The translations under genes and the position numbers were made by a program. A stretch of DNA of 64,000 nt from Loktanella sp. M215 (GTDB taxonomy: Bacteria; Pseudomonadota; Alphaproteobacteria; Rhodobacterales; Rhodobacteraceae): contig NZ_WMEA01000001.1 in NCBI RefSeq assembly GCF_021735925.1, positions 3,626,001 to 3,690,000 on the forward strand. The letters run 5' to 3'. The notes below the pieces were generated by a model, which saw only the letters and a list, made by a program, of their open reading frames with translations, was not told the DNA's origin and searched no databases. This document shows positions 35,767-44,897 of this stretch, one piece after another (the first letter of the stretch is position 1; the number at the start of each line of letters is the position of its first letter).

Positions 35767-36518
35767 GACCGATAGCCAAGGCCCGCGGCGGTGCGCTGCA
35801 CCACGCGCAGGCGGTCGGCATTGGCCGGGTGGGTGCCGAGGAAGGTGTTTCCCGGATCGGGGATACGAAAGAAGAACTCTGCCCCCACCAACGGATTGTA
35901 GCCCGCCTGGGCCGCAATGACGGTGCCGAGGGCATCCGCCTCCAGCTCGAAATCCTTGGAATAGGTGCGCGCGCCGATGGCGGCGCCGAATTCGGCGGCC
36001 TTGCGGCCGGCGTCGGGATCGCCCGACAGACCGACAAGCTGACCCATGATCGCGGCGCCGATGTCCGCGTTGCGGTGCTGACGGGCAAGGTGCCCTTCGA
36101 TGTGGTGCGCGGCCTCGTGCGACATGATGAAGGCGAGTTCATCCGCATTGCGCGTCTCGGCCAGCAGGGCGACGGTGAAGGCGATGATCGGGCGTCCGGA
36201 TTTGTCGAGGGTCTGGAAGGCGTTGGGTGGCGACAGCGGGTTCGTGTCGACCGCAAAGCTGAAATCGCAGTTCAGGCTTGGCGACCGCTCGCGGCACAGC
36301 GCCTCGGCCACGGGCTCGACCCGGTCCACGACACCGACCAGATTGCGCGCGGCAGCGCGGGCGTCCGGCGGGGCGCTGGCTGCTGTGCCCGGTGTCGGTG
36401 GCGCCACGACCGGCACGGGCAGCGCCACCTTGTCCGGCATCGGCGCGCTGGTCTGTGGTACGTCGGCACACCCGGCCAGTCCGGCAGCGACGACAAGACA
36501 GGAAAGGAAGCGCAGCAT
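35763..36518 (-). CDS. M48 family metalloprotease lipoprotein, 251 aa
   Basis: A lipobox (VAAGLAGC, residues 9-16) marks an exported lipoprotein. The Zn site is HEAAHH (HExxH) with the third ligand in FELEADALG, as in M48/BepA/LoiP-type periplasmic peptidases that act in outer-membrane quality control. A Pro/Ala-rich linker follows the lipidation site. The frame is open 90 codons further upstream, but the lipoprotein signal fixes the ATG at 36518. Confidence 0.9.
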   Translation of the reverse strand: MLRFLSCLVVAAGLAGCADVPQTSAPMPDKVALPVPVVAPPTPGTAASAPPDARAAARNLVGVVDRVEPVAEALCRERSPSLNCDFSFAVDTNPLSPPNAFQTLDKSGRPIIAFTVALLAETRNADELAFIMSHEAAHHIEGHLARQHRNADIGAAIMGQLVGLSGDPDAGRKAAEFGAAIGARTYSKDFELEADALGTVIAAQAGYNPLVGAEFFFRIPDPGNTFLGTHPANADRLRVVQRTAAGLGYRS

Positions 36519-36668
36519 TGCGGGCGGTCTTTCGGCCAAGAGGTGATTTGCACTGGTTCTAGCATTCTGACACGCCACCGCCACCCCCGGCACCGATCCA
36601 AAGCGCACGTTTGCGGGAAGTCGCGGATGGCCTTTCCGATCACGCGCGCCTCGGCTAGCATCAGGTTC

Positions 36669-36905
36669 ATGTTTACAATCGAACACGATTTTGACGCGAC
36701 CATCGTGACACTGATCGACGAGGGCGGGCCGCATCTGCAAGAGGATGTGGTCGTGAATGCCTTCGAGGATTGTGTTACCGTCACGCAATTCGATCCGCGT
36801 CTGAACGAGATGCGGACGATTACCCTGTCGCTGGTCCAGGTCCGCGATCTGGGGGCGGCGCTGGACCTGCCCGAAGGGGCCTACCAGTTGTCAAAGCCGG
36901 ACTGA
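36669..36905 (+). CDS. Conserved hypothetical protein, 78 aa
   Basis: A small acidic protein starting MFTIEHDFDATIVTLIDEG and ending DLGAALDLPEGAYQL. I recall near-identical small proteins in other Rhodobacteraceae, but no function. The distribution of charged residues suggests a small alpha/beta fold. It precedes the HDAC-family gene by 60 bp and could be transcribed with it. Confidence 0.72.
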   Translation: MFTIEHDFDATIVTLIDEGGPHLQEDVVVNAFEDCVTVTQFDPRLNEMRTITLSLVQVRDLGAALDLPEGAYQLSKPD

Positions 36906-36965
36906 AGATACCCGCTTGCAACGCAGCGCCCGCACCGCAACCATGGTCGCAAAGCGGAGGATGCG

Positions 36966-38066
36966 ATGACGACGGGTTTTTTCTGGGACGAGCGGTGTTT
37001 CTGGCACGGCGGCGGCAATTATGCGGGGATGCTGCCAGTGGGCGGCCTCGTGCAGCCGATGGCAACCGGCGGACTGCCGGAAAACCCGGAAACCAAGCGC
37101 CGGCTGAAGAACCTGATCGCCGTGACCGGTCTGGAACATGATCTGGTGATGACCGGCGCACGCCCTGCCGACAGGGGCGATCTGCTGCGCGTGCATCCGG
37201 CGTCTTACCTCGACGACTTCAAGGCGCTGTCCGACGGCACTGGAGGCGAGTTGGGGCGTCGGACCCCCTTCGGCCCCGGTGGGTTCGAGGTTGCGGCGCA
37301 ATCGGCGGGTCTGGCTTTGGGCGCGCTTCGCGCGGTGCTGCGCGGCGAGATGGGCAATGCCTATGCCCTGTCGCGGCCCCCCGGGCACCACGCCCTGCCG
37401 GATTTTCCGAACGGGTTCTGCCTGCTTGCCAATATCGCCATCGCGATCCGTGCGGTGCAGGCCGAGGGGTTGGCCAAACGCGTCGCGGTGCTGGACTGGG
37501 ACGTGCACCACGGCAACGGGACCGAGGCGATTTTCTACGACGACGCGAACGTGCTGACCGTGTCACTGCATCAGGACCGCAACTATCCGATGGATACCGG
37601 GGCCTTTGCCGACCGGGGTGCGGGCGCGGGTCAGGGGTACAACCTCAACATCCCACTGCCGCCGGGGACGGGTCACGACGGTTATCTTGCAGCCCTCGAC
37701 CGGCTGGCGCTGCCGGCAATCCAGGCCTTTGCACCGGATGTCATCATCGTCGCCTGCGGCTACGATGCCGCCGCCAACGATCCGCTGGGCCGCATGCTGG
37801 CGACGGCAGAGACGTTCCGCCAGATGACCCAGCGCACCATGGCGCTGGCCAACGATTTGTGCGGTGGCAAACTGCTGCTGGTCCACGAGGGCGGCTATTC
37901 GGAAACATACGTCCCCTTCTGCGGCCACGCGGTGCTGGAGGCGCTGTCCGGCAGCCGCGTGACGGCCCCCGATCCCTTCGCCGAGATCTTTGCCGCTCGC
38001 CAGCCGGACAACCGGTTTGCGGCGTTCCTCGACCAGTGGTTGCAAGAGATGGAGGTCTCCTTGTGA
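36966..38066 (+). CDS. Histone deacetylase family protein (class II/acetylpolyamine amidohydrolase-like), 366 aa
   Basis: The arginase-deacetylase fold motifs are intact: SRPPGHHA, DWDVHHGNGTEAIF (Zn Asp and His), and CGYDA (second Zn Asp), with GGYSE near the C-terminus. Bacterial members remove acetyl groups from polyamines or other small amides. The stop overlaps the next gene start (GTGA). With a polyamine-type importer elsewhere in the window an acetylpolyamine substrate is imaginable, but nothing here fixes it. Confidence 0.92.
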   Translation: MTTGFFWDERCFWHGGGNYAGMLPVGGLVQPMATGGLPENPETKRRLKNLIAVTGLEHDLVMTGARPADRGDLLRVHPASYLDDFKALSDGTGGELGRRTPFGPGGFEVAAQSAGLALGALRAVLRGEMGNAYALSRPPGHHALPDFPNGFCLLANIAIAIRAVQAEGLAKRVAVLDWDVHHGNGTEAIFYDDANVLTVSLHQDRNYPMDTGAFADRGAGAGQGYNLNIPLPPGTGHDGYLAALDRLALPAIQAFAPDVIIVACGYDAAANDPLGRMLATAETFRQMTQRTMALANDLCGGKLLLVHEGGYSETYVPFCGHAVLEALSGSRVTAPDPFAEIFAARQPDNRFAAFLDQWLQEMEVSL

Positions 38067-38440
38067 TCCACCAAGGCGCGTGCCTCTGCGGCGCGATCAC
38101 GTTTGCGGTGACCGGCCCCCTGCCCGCACCCAACGCCTGTCATTGCACACAGTGCCGCAAGCAGTCGGGCCACGTCTGGGCGTCGGTCGACGTGAACCGA
38201 TCCGCGCTGACCGTGACGGGCGCGCCCACATGGTTCGCGGCATCGGCCCAGGTGCGGCGCGACTTCTGTCCGACCTGTGGGTCGTTCCTGTTCTGGGACC
38301 CCCTGAAGGGCGACACGACCGCCGTGGCGATGAGCGCCTTTGACGGCCCGACGGGCGTGCGGCTGGCGCGTCACATCTTTGTGGCGGACAAGGGCGATTA
38401 CTACGACATCGCAGACGGTCTGCCGCAGAACCCGCAGTGA
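38063..38440 (+). CDS. GFA family Zn protein, 125 aa
   Basis: Three Cys groups of the glutathione-dependent formaldehyde-activating fold: CLCGAITF, CHCTQCRKQSG and CPTCGS. Members bind Zn, and most are of unknown function despite the family name. GTG start at 38063 with GGAGG upstream overlaps the HDAC stop by 4 nt, so the two are coupled. Confidence 0.9.
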   Translation: MIHQGACLCGAITFAVTGPLPAPNACHCTQCRKQSGHVWASVDVNRSALTVTGAPTWFAASAQVRRDFCPTCGSFLFWDPLKGDTTAVAMSAFDGPTGVRLARHIFVADKGDYYDIADGLPQNPQ

Positions 38441-38503
38441 CGCGTTGCCCCGCTGCGGCGCCACGCCTATCTGTGCCGGGACCGCAGCTAAAGGATGATC
38501 ATC

Positions 38504-39082
38504 ATGCCAGACCGCAATCCGTCCGCCCTCGATTTCCTGCTGACGCGCCGGTCCTGCCCGGCCCAGACGCTGACGACGCCGGTACCGGACCACGACCAGC
38601 TGGAGACTATCCTGACCGCCGCCGCCCGCAGCCCCGACCACGGCAAGCTGGAACCGTGGCGCTTCATCGTGCTGGGCCGTGACGCCCTGCAGGTGGTGGC
38701 GGACGCCTTGCCAGCCGCAGGGCGGCGTCTGGGCATTCCGCAAGACAAGATCGACAAACCGGTCAAGACCTACGGCGGCGCGCATCTGGCGGTCGTCGTC
38801 GTCTTCAGCCCCAAGACATCCGAGAAGGTGCCGAAGATCGAGCAGACCTATGCGACCGGCGGAGTCTGCCTGGCGCTGGTGAACGCGGCACTGGCCAGCG
38901 GGTTCGGCGCGAACTGGCTGTCCGGCTGGTTCAGCCACGACCGCGACTTCATCCACGAGGTCTTTGGCCTCGCCGCGCACGAAACCGTGGCCGGAATCGT
39001 CCATATCGGCACCGCGTCCAGAACCCCGCCAGATCGCCCGCGCCCCGACTTGACCGCGATCACGGACTGGTCGCGCGCGTGA
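38504..39082 (+). CDS. Nitroreductase family protein, 192 aa
   Basis: FMN-binding nitroreductase fold: FLLTRRSCPAQTL at the start, AARSPDHGKLEPWRFIVL for flavin binding, and GFGANWLSGW toward the end, similar to the YdjA group. It probably uses NAD(P)H and FMN; substrate unknown. The ATG at 38504 has AAGGA 8 nt upstream; the one at 38495 overlaps that site. The stop overlaps the EI24 gene start (GTGA). Confidence 0.9.
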   Translation: MPDRNPSALDFLLTRRSCPAQTLTTPVPDHDQLETILTAAARSPDHGKLEPWRFIVLGRDALQVVADALPAAGRRLGIPQDKIDKPVKTYGGAHLAVVVVFSPKTSEKVPKIEQTYATGGVCLALVNAALASGFGANWLSGWFSHDRDFIHEVFGLAAHETVAGIVHIGTASRTPPDRPRPDLTAITDWSRA

Positions 39083-39798
39083 TCCTCGCGGATTTCCTCA
39101 AGGCACTCGGGCAACTACCGGACCCCCGCTTTCGCCGGGTGCTGTGGCTGGGAATCGGGTTGACGATTGCCCTGCTTGTGGCGGCTTACGCAGGCGTGCT
39201 CTGGCTGATCGACGCGCTGGCGTCAGAGCCGATCACTCTGCCTTGGGTCGGACAGATCACCTGGATCGGCGACCTGCTGGGCTGGGGGTCGCTGGGGCTG
39301 ATGCTGCTCTTGTCGGTCTTTCTGATGATCCCCGTAGCCTCCGCCATCACATCCTTCTTTCTCGAAGATGTGGCCGAGGCGGTCGAGGCCGTGCATTACC
39401 CTGCCCTGCCTCCGGTCGCGCGGACGTCCTTCTGGGACGGGATGCGCGATACGGTCAGCTTTCTGGGGCTGATGTTGATCGCGAACCTGCTGGCCTTCAC
39501 GCTTTACGCGCTGTTCCCGCCGTTTGCGCCGCTGATCTTCTACGCGATGAACGGCTTTCTGCTGGGGCGCGAATACTTTCAGGTCGCCGCCATGCGGCGC
39601 GAGGGGCGCGCCGGCGCGAAGGCCCTGCGGCGGCGGCACGCGCCGACCATCTGGATTGCCGGCATCCTGATGGCCTTGCCCCTGTCAGTGCCGCTGCTGA
39701 ACCTCTTCGTGCCGATCTTGGGCGCCGCGACCTTTACCCACCTCTACCATCGCCTCAGGACGGGTCGAGGGGGGCCTGTGCCGGTGGCATCCGGTTGA
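39079..39798 (+). CDS. EI24 domain (CysZ-like) membrane protein, 239 aa
   Basis: Four or more hydrophobic helices and the EI24/CysZ features VASAITSFFLEDVAEAVE and FYAMNGFLLGREYFQVAAMRR. CysZ proteins import sulfate, but this shorter Rhodobacteraceae form is uncharacterised. GTG start at 39079 overlaps the nitroreductase stop. The 3' end overlaps the convergent DUF1467 gene by 44 bp. Confidence 0.87.
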   Translation: MILADFLKALGQLPDPRFRRVLWLGIGLTIALLVAAYAGVLWLIDALASEPITLPWVGQITWIGDLLGWGSLGLMLLLSVFLMIPVASAITSFFLEDVAEAVEAVHYPALPPVARTSFWDGMRDTVSFLGLMLIANLLAFTLYALFPPFAPLIFYAMNGFLLGREYFQVAAMRREGRAGAKALRRRHAPTIWIAGILMALPLSVPLLNLFVPILGAATFTHLYHRLRTGRGGPVPVASG

Positions 39799-40048
39799 AC
39801 CAGTCAAGGTCGCGCACGCTGATCGCGCCCGACAGGATGATCGTGGCGAAGACGATCCAGATCCCCACGGCCCAGATCGTAGTGATCTTGGCCTTGCGCC
39901 CCAGCTGAAAGTCGGAGGGCGCTGATTTATGCGTCCCCGGCACGACCTCTCCCGCCTCGCCTTGGCTGACCATCTGCAGGGGCAGGACGATGAAGAACAC
40001 CATCCACCAGACGACTGCGAACATCACGATAGCAGAAGTGATTCCCAT
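39755..40048 (-). CDS. DUF1467 family membrane protein, 97 aa
   Basis: Two helices (about residues 4-24 and 58-76) with AVVWWMVFFIVLPLQM and a GTHKSAPSDF motif between them, the DUF1467 pattern found in alphaproteobacteria next to mce, as here. Function unknown. AGAGGCAAG precedes the start. The gene overlaps the 3' end of the EI24 gene on the other strand. Confidence 0.9.
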   Translation of the reverse strand: MGITSAIVMFAVVWWMVFFIVLPLQMVSQGEAGEVVPGTHKSAPSDFQLGRKAKITTIWAVGIWIVFATIILSGAISVRDLDWFNRMPPAQAPLDPS

Positions 40049-40094
40049 GACTTGCCTCTTTTCCGCAGGCGCTGCCTGCCCAGACCGGACGCCC

Positions 40095-40155
40095 GGCCTT
40101 CTTCTGGTTCAAAATACCTCCGCCGGAGGCTTCGGCCCCGGCAGGGGGCCGATCG
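40095..40155. repeat. Dispersed intergenic repeat, copy 5
   Basis: CTTCTTCTGGTTCAAAATAC followed by CTCCGCCGGAGGCTTCGGCC and a GC-rich run to 40151. It fills most of the gap between mce and the DUF1467 gene. Confidence 0.7.
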
Positions 40156-40560
40156 TCAGACCTCTTCCAGCTCGACCAATGCGCCGTTGAAATCCTTGGG
40201 GTGCAGGAACAGGACCGGCTTGCCATGGGCGCCGATTCGCGGTGTCCCGTCGCCCAGCACCCGCGCGCCAGAGGCGGTCAGCCGGTCGCGGGCCGCAATC
40301 AGGTCGTCGACCTCGTAGCAGATGTGATGAATGCCGCCGGCCGGGTTTTTCTCCAGAAACTTGGCGATCGGAGACGCGTCCCCCAGCGGATACAGCAGTT
40401 CGATCTTGGTGTTCGGCAGGGTGATGAAAATCACGGTGACGCCGTGGTCGGGCTGATCGAGCGGTGGGCCGACGTCCGCACCCAGTGCGTTGCGATACTG
40501 GTCCGCCGCGGCATCAAGGTCCGGCACGGCGATGGCTACGTGGTTCAGACGTCCGATCAT
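40156..40560 (-). CDS. mce: Methylmalonyl-CoA epimerase, 134 aa
   Basis: A vicinal-oxygen-chelate protein with paired motifs: RLNHVAIAVPDLDAAADQY and GGIHHICYEVDDL, with metal His residues, and a closing LVELEEV with the catalytic/metal Glu. Length standard. It interconverts the methylmalonyl-CoA epimers in propionyl-CoA use, alongside the mutase served by MeaB. AAGGGGGA lies before the ATG. Confidence 0.94.
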   Translation of the reverse strand: MIGRLNHVAIAVPDLDAAADQYRNALGADVGPPLDQPDHGVTVIFITLPNTKIELLYPLGDASPIAKFLEKNPAGGIHHICYEVDDLIAARDRLTASGARVLGDGTPRIGAHGKPVLFLHPKDFNGALVELEEV

Positions 40561-40634
40561 GGCGATCCCCCTTGGTCTGCTGGCCTTATGCCGCGCGCAC
40601 CGGGGAATGCCAACACCGGCATGTCGTCGCAGGG

Positions 40635-40659
40635 ACGTTAACCCCGTCTTTACGTTAAC
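40635..40659. promoter_or_regulatory. Direct repeat ACGTTAAC x2, 17-bp period, upstream of a response regulator
   Basis: ACGTTAAC occurs at 40635-40642 and 40652-40659 in the 144-bp gap between divergent mce and the response regulator. Each contains the palindrome GTTAAC. The spacing does not match the CtrA box (TTAA-N7-TTAA). A transcription-factor site is possible. Confidence 0.35.
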
Positions 40660-40704
40660 GTGGTGATCTGGTCCCGACGGACACGAGAGCGGGGGTGCGA
40701 ACCA

Positions 40705-41421
40705 ATGGACAATATCGACGACTTCATGGTGACACGGACGCCGACAGCCACACGACCGCTTCTGGGTCTGACGGTTCTGGTGGTGGAAGACAGCCGTTTC
40801 GCCTGCGAGGCTGTGCGCATGCTGTGCCTGCGGTCGGGTGCCCGGATCAGACGCGCCGACAGTCTGGCCAGCGCGCGCAAGCACCTGTCTGTCTATCGGC
40901 CCACGGTTGTTATCGTGGATGTCGGTTTGCCTGACGGCTCTGGCCTGGCCTTGATCCAGTCATTGTCACAGGGGTTGCCACGCATCGACGTGATCCTTGG
41001 CACCTCTGGTGACCCAGGGTCAGAGGACAAGGTCATCGCAGCGGGCGCCGACGGGTTCATTGGCAAACCTATCGCCAGTCTGGCAGAATTTCAGGCGGCC
41101 GTCCTTCTTCACCTGCCCCCCCACCGTCAGCCCCGCGGCCCGCGTCTGATCAATCATGAACAGATCGAGCCCGACATGCTGGCCTATCGTGACGATCTGA
41201 CCCACGCCGCAGATGTGCTGGAGCATGACGAAAGTCCGCAGACCCTCGATTACGTCACTCAATTCCTGTCTGGCGTGGCGACATCCGCCAAAGACAAGGA
41301 CATGCAGGAGGCCGTCCGCCGCCTGATCGCAGAGCGCAAGGCAGGACATGCGGCCAAGTCCGGCCTCGCAGACCTGACGCGGATGGTGAACACCCGGCTG
41401 TCCGCCGCGTCGGGGTTCTGA
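40705..41421 (+). CDS. Response regulator receiver protein with an unassigned C-terminal region, 238 aa
   Basis: The receiver domain (about residues 22-140) is complete: acidic VVEDSR, phospho-acceptor Asp72 in VIVDVGLPDGSG, the Thr/Ser of LGTSGD and the Lys of FIGKPIA. The C-terminal 90 residues are helical and contain no DNA-binding motif that I recognise, so output is probably by protein contact. Divergent from mce, with two ACGTTAAC repeats upstream. Function unknown. Confidence 0.87.
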   Translation: MDNIDDFMVTRTPTATRPLLGLTVLVVEDSRFACEAVRMLCLRSGARIRRADSLASARKHLSVYRPTVVIVDVGLPDGSGLALIQSLSQGLPRIDVILGTSGDPGSEDKVIAAGADGFIGKPIASLAEFQAAVLLHLPPHRQPRGPRLINHEQIEPDMLAYRDDLTHAADVLEHDESPQTLDYVTQFLSGVATSAKDKDMQEAVRRLIAERKAGHAAKSGLADLTRMVNTRLSAASGF

Positions 41422-41605
41422 TCGAACCGGCGTAATCCGCCACGGGTGGGCAGGCCTGTGAGGACGCGAACGGGCGCCGTCACACCGGGCCGCCCAAATC
41501 AGGCAACAGGCGCGCCTGCGATAGGGGTCCGGCATCTTTCACATCGCCATTGCGTATGGCGATCCCCTGCCCGTATGCCACAACGAAGTGTCGACCCACG
41601 GCGGA

Positions 41606-42322
41606 TCAGATCGTGGGATCGGACTGAAACAGCAAGGGGTGGGTTAGCGGCGTCAATGACTGCACCTGCCGCCCGGACGTGTTGAAATTCGCGGGCGCCA
41701 ACCAGGTCGCATGCGCCGCAGCAATTCCCGGCCAGTCGTCGTCAATGATCGCGAACCAGGCGGTGTCACGGTTCAGGCCCTTGACGATCAGATGCTTGCG
41801 AAACACGCCTTCGAAACTGAACCCAAGCCGCTGGGCTGCGCGGCGTGACGGGGCGTTCAATGCATTGCATTTCCACACGACGCGCCGGTAGCCCACGGCG
41901 AAACACCAGCCCAGCATCAGCGAAAACGCCTCGGTGGCCAAGGGCGTCCGCTGGATCGTGGGCGACAGGTTGACGTTGCCGATTTCGATATCGCCGACCG
42001 TTGTCGAAACGCTCATCAGGCAGGCGTAGCCCGATGGCGCAGTCTGTCCCGTCCCACCGATGGCAAAGATCTCGCAGTCGGCGCGCGCGGCCCAGACCGC
42101 CAGAAGCGACTCCAATGCTGCCACCGACGCGGGCGGCGGCTCTCCCAGATAATCGAAAAGCCAAGGGCTGTCGGCAAGTTGCGGGTAAAGGTGCGGCGCG
42201 TCGTCGGCGGGCCGCAGGGGCCGCAGCCACGCGAAACGGCCGGTCAGGGTGACGCCACGCGGATGCGGCGGGGGCAGAAAATCCATCACCGGCGCGCCGA
42301 GGGGGCGCTTGTCAGTGATCAC
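41606..42322 (-). CDS. GNAT family N-acetyltransferase, 238 aa
   Basis: RimJ/RimL-type GNAT: GVTLTGRFAWLRPL at the start of the domain, EIGNVNLSPTIQRTPLATEA around strand 4 and the acetyl-CoA region, and NAPSRRAAQRLGFSFEGVFR with the usual NxxSxxAxxxLGF. The substrate may be an amino group of a protein or small molecule. GTG start at 42322 overlaps the stop of the DUF1501 gene (GTGA), with CCGGAG upstream. Confidence 0.87.
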   Translation of the reverse strand: MITDKRPLGAPVMDFLPPPHPRGVTLTGRFAWLRPLRPADDAPHLYPQLADSPWLFDYLGEPPPASVAALESLLAVWAARADCEIFAIGGTGQTAPSGYACLMSVSTTVGDIEIGNVNLSPTIQRTPLATEAFSLMLGWCFAVGYRRVVWKCNALNAPSRRAAQRLGFSFEGVFRKHLIVKGLNRDTAWFAIIDDDWPGIAAAHATWLAPANFNTSGRQVQSLTPLTHPLLFQSDPTI

Positions 42323-43518
42323 AGCAGAAACTCCGGCTTGGCGCCAAGGTCCAGCCCGGGGAATACGGCCTGAGATATCACGCCCGCATCCATTCCGAAC
42401 AGGCTGCGCATGATCCATCCGGCGGCCGCGCGCACGTCGCCTGTGGGCATCAGGTCGCGCCCTTCGAACAGCGCCTGTTCCGATAGGCCCGGCCAGCGCC
42501 CGGCCACCTGACCGCCGCGCAGCGCACCGCCCGCATAGATCATCGCCCCGCCCGTGCCGTGGTCCGTGCCGCGTGTGCCGTTTTCCCGCGCCGTGCGCCC
42601 GAACTCCGTCATGCACAGCACCGCGGTCTTGTCCCAGACCGGACCAAGTTCGTCGCGCAGGGTCAGGATGGTGTCCGACAGGCGCAGCAGCGTTTTTTCC
42701 AGCCCACCCTTCTGGTTCAGGTGCGTGTCCCAGCCGTTGACCGAGAAACTGGCGATCCGCGTCTCTTCGCGCAAGCGCGAGGCGGCAAAGCGGGCCAGTG
42801 CCGATTCGCCGCCCGGCCGGGCCTCGGCCATCGCCATCTGGGCACCGCCATCCTCCTGCATCGCCGCCGCTGCGGCCGCCTCGACCGACAGGCCGTCGGC
42901 GATCGCCACGGCCTGCAACGCAGCGTCGCGGAACAGGGGGTCTTCGTGCAGCGTCATCTCCAGCAGGCGACGGACTTGCGGCGAGAGCTTCAGCGTCACT
43001 TCCGGCGACCAGCGCAGGTATTTCGCAGGCCCCGACAGGATCGCCATGCGATCCTGCCCTATCGCAAAGGCCGTCTCGGCGGTCATGCCCGGCACGACGC
43101 CCAGCATGCGGTTCAGCCAGCCGCCCTTGCCGCCATCGATGCGCAGTGTCCCGGCCTCGAGGATGTCCTGGCCATCGAAATGGCTGCGCCCGTCGCGGTA
43201 CGGGGTCGAGACGGCATGCACGGCCCCCATCTCTCCGGCCTGCCAGAGGGGCAGCAGCGGGGCGAGGCCGGGGTGAAGTGCCCAGAAATCGGTGACCGCC
43301 GTCCCGTTGCCGTCGTTCAGGGTCGGGCGCAGGCCCGCATAATCGGGATCACCCAAAGGCCGGATCGCATCCAGACCGTCCATCGCACCACGCAGCACGA
43401 TGACGACCAGACGGTTGTCCCACGGCCCCGCGGCCAAGGCCACCGGCGTAATCAGGGGGCTGGCGGCCAGCGAGCAGCCCAGTGCCGCCCCCTGCAGCAG
43501 AAATCTGCGGCGATCCAT
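42319..43518 (-). CDS. DUF1501 Tat-exported sulfatase-like protein, 399 aa
   Basis: A twin-arginine signal (MDRRRFLLQGAALG) and the DUF1501 pattern with VVIVLRGAMDGLD, FSVNGWDTHLNQ and CMTEFGRTARENGTRGTDHG, which resembles alkaline-phosphatase/sulfatase folds. Function unknown. AAAGGA precedes the ATG at 43518, which follows the DUF1800 stop by 2 nt. The DUF1800-DUF1501 pair is conserved widely and presumably acts together in the periplasm. Confidence 0.9.
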   Translation of the reverse strand: MDRRRFLLQGAALGCSLAASPLITPVALAAGPWDNRLVVIVLRGAMDGLDAIRPLGDPDYAGLRPTLNDGNGTAVTDFWALHPGLAPLLPLWQAGEMGAVHAVSTPYRDGRSHFDGQDILEAGTLRIDGGKGGWLNRMLGVVPGMTAETAFAIGQDRMAILSGPAKYLRWSPEVTLKLSPQVRRLLEMTLHEDPLFRDAALQAVAIADGLSVEAAAAAAMQEDGGAQMAMAEARPGGESALARFAASRLREETRIASFSVNGWDTHLNQKGGLEKTLLRLSDTILTLRDELGPVWDKTAVLCMTEFGRTARENGTRGTDHGTGGAMIYAGGALRGGQVAGRWPGLSEQALFEGRDLMPTGDVRAAAGWIMRSLFGMDAGVISQAVFPGLDLGAKPEFLL

Positions 43519-43520
43519 GC

Positions 43521-44897
43521 TCAAATCCTTTGAAACGTGGGTGATGTCAGGATCAGGCCAATGCCGTCCGAATCGCTTTCGGCGGCACCGACGGCAAAGG
43601 TCAGTTCAGGCGGCGCATGCGGTCCCACGGCGGTCTGGACGAAGTCACGGGGGTCGGGCAGCGCCTCGACAAAGGATTGCGGGCTGCGCAGCGCCCAGCT
43701 GATCCGCCCTGCCAGCCCTTGTGGCGTGATCCAGGTCGCGGCCTTTTCGGACCAGCCGTCGGGGCCGATGGGCCGTTCCACCTGTTGGCCCATCAGCTTC
43801 AGCGGACCTGCGACGTGCGTATTATAGGCGCGGCGGTCCAGACCGACGATCCGGTCGGAGGAGACGCCAAGCGCCCGCAGTGCCGCGGTCAGGAACAGGT
43901 CCGGCCGGCGCACCTTGATCCGGTCCGGAGACCATGCGGCCGGGTGGTCCAGCAAGGCCGCCGTCACCTGCAACAGATCGCCTTGTGTCGCCAGGAACCG
44001 CTGCGTCAGCGTCGCGACAAGATCCGGATCGGGCGTGTCCGACACGAAGTGGACCGCCAGCTTGCGCGCGATATGGGCCGCCGTTTCCGGCCGCACGGCC
44101 AGATCGCGCAGCGCCTGGGTAATCGTCGACATGTCGGATGCCGCGCTATAGCGGCGCCCCATGATGACCTCGGCCCCCGGTTCCGCCCAGCCAGGGCGAT
44201 AGATGATACCGTCGGCCGGCGTATAGGTGAGCCCGGTCAGAAGCTCTGCCATCTGGGTCACGTCGGACTGTGTGTATCCGCCATTGACGCCGACCAGATG
44301 CAGTTCCAGCAGCTCTCGTGCCAGATTTTCGTTCAGACCCTTGCCCGTTCGCAGCCCCTGTGGCGAGTCCGGACCCAGAGAGCGGTGCTGTTCCAGATAT
44401 TGCACCATCATCGGATGCGTGGTGGCGGCAACGACCATGTCCGCGAATGAGCCCGCGACATGCGGTCGGATCGCGTCGGCGATATAGGGGCTGACGAGGT
44501 GGAATTGCGATCCGTTACGAGCGATGACCGTGAAATGATCCGCCCAGAATGACGTCAGCCGCTCTCTCAAACCATCGGGCGCGGTCACACCCCGCGCCAC
44601 CGCCGACAGCGCATTGCGCTGCTGCAGCGCGCGCGCGGCATCGAACATGGCCCGTCGTGCTTCTTCCGCCTGCGGTTCCTGCGGAGTCCCCTTGGCTTCG
44701 GTCCGGGCCCGGGCGACCGCCCGCAGTTCAACGGTCGACGGATGGGTCGCATCAAAGCCAGCAATCGGCAATTCCACGGCAACCTTATCCGGCTCCGCCA
44801 GCGCCGCGATCATCGTCGCCGCGTCCGGTGGCGGCGCGTGCAGTGGCGACAGACCGGTTCCAAAGCGGGTTGCCGCGATCAGCGGATCGAATGGCAT
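43521..44897 (-). CDS. DUF1800 family protein, 458 aa
   Basis: The family layout is clear: AATRFGTGLSP at the start, LTSFWADHFTV, NENLARELLELHLVGVNGGY and TQSDVTQMAELLTGLT in the middle and C-terminal helical region. No obvious signal peptide is seen. Start at 44897 with GAGGA upstream. Its stop lies 2 nt before the DUF1501 start. The pair's role is unknown. Confidence 0.9.
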   Translation of the reverse strand: MPFDPLIAATRFGTGLSPLHAPPPDAATMIAALAEPDKVAVELPIAGFDATHPSTVELRAVARARTEAKGTPQEPQAEEARRAMFDAARALQQRNALSAVARGVTAPDGLRERLTSFWADHFTVIARNGSQFHLVSPYIADAIRPHVAGSFADMVVAATTHPMMVQYLEQHRSLGPDSPQGLRTGKGLNENLARELLELHLVGVNGGYTQSDVTQMAELLTGLTYTPADGIIYRPGWAEPGAEVIMGRRYSAASDMSTITQALRDLAVRPETAAHIARKLAVHFVSDTPDPDLVATLTQRFLATQGDLLQVTAALLDHPAAWSPDRIKVRRPDLFLTAALRALGVSSDRIVGLDRRAYNTHVAGPLKLMGQQVERPIGPDGWSEKAATWITPQGLAGRISWALRSPQSFVEALPDPRDFVQTAVGPHAPPELTFAVGAAESDSDGIGLILTSPTFQRI

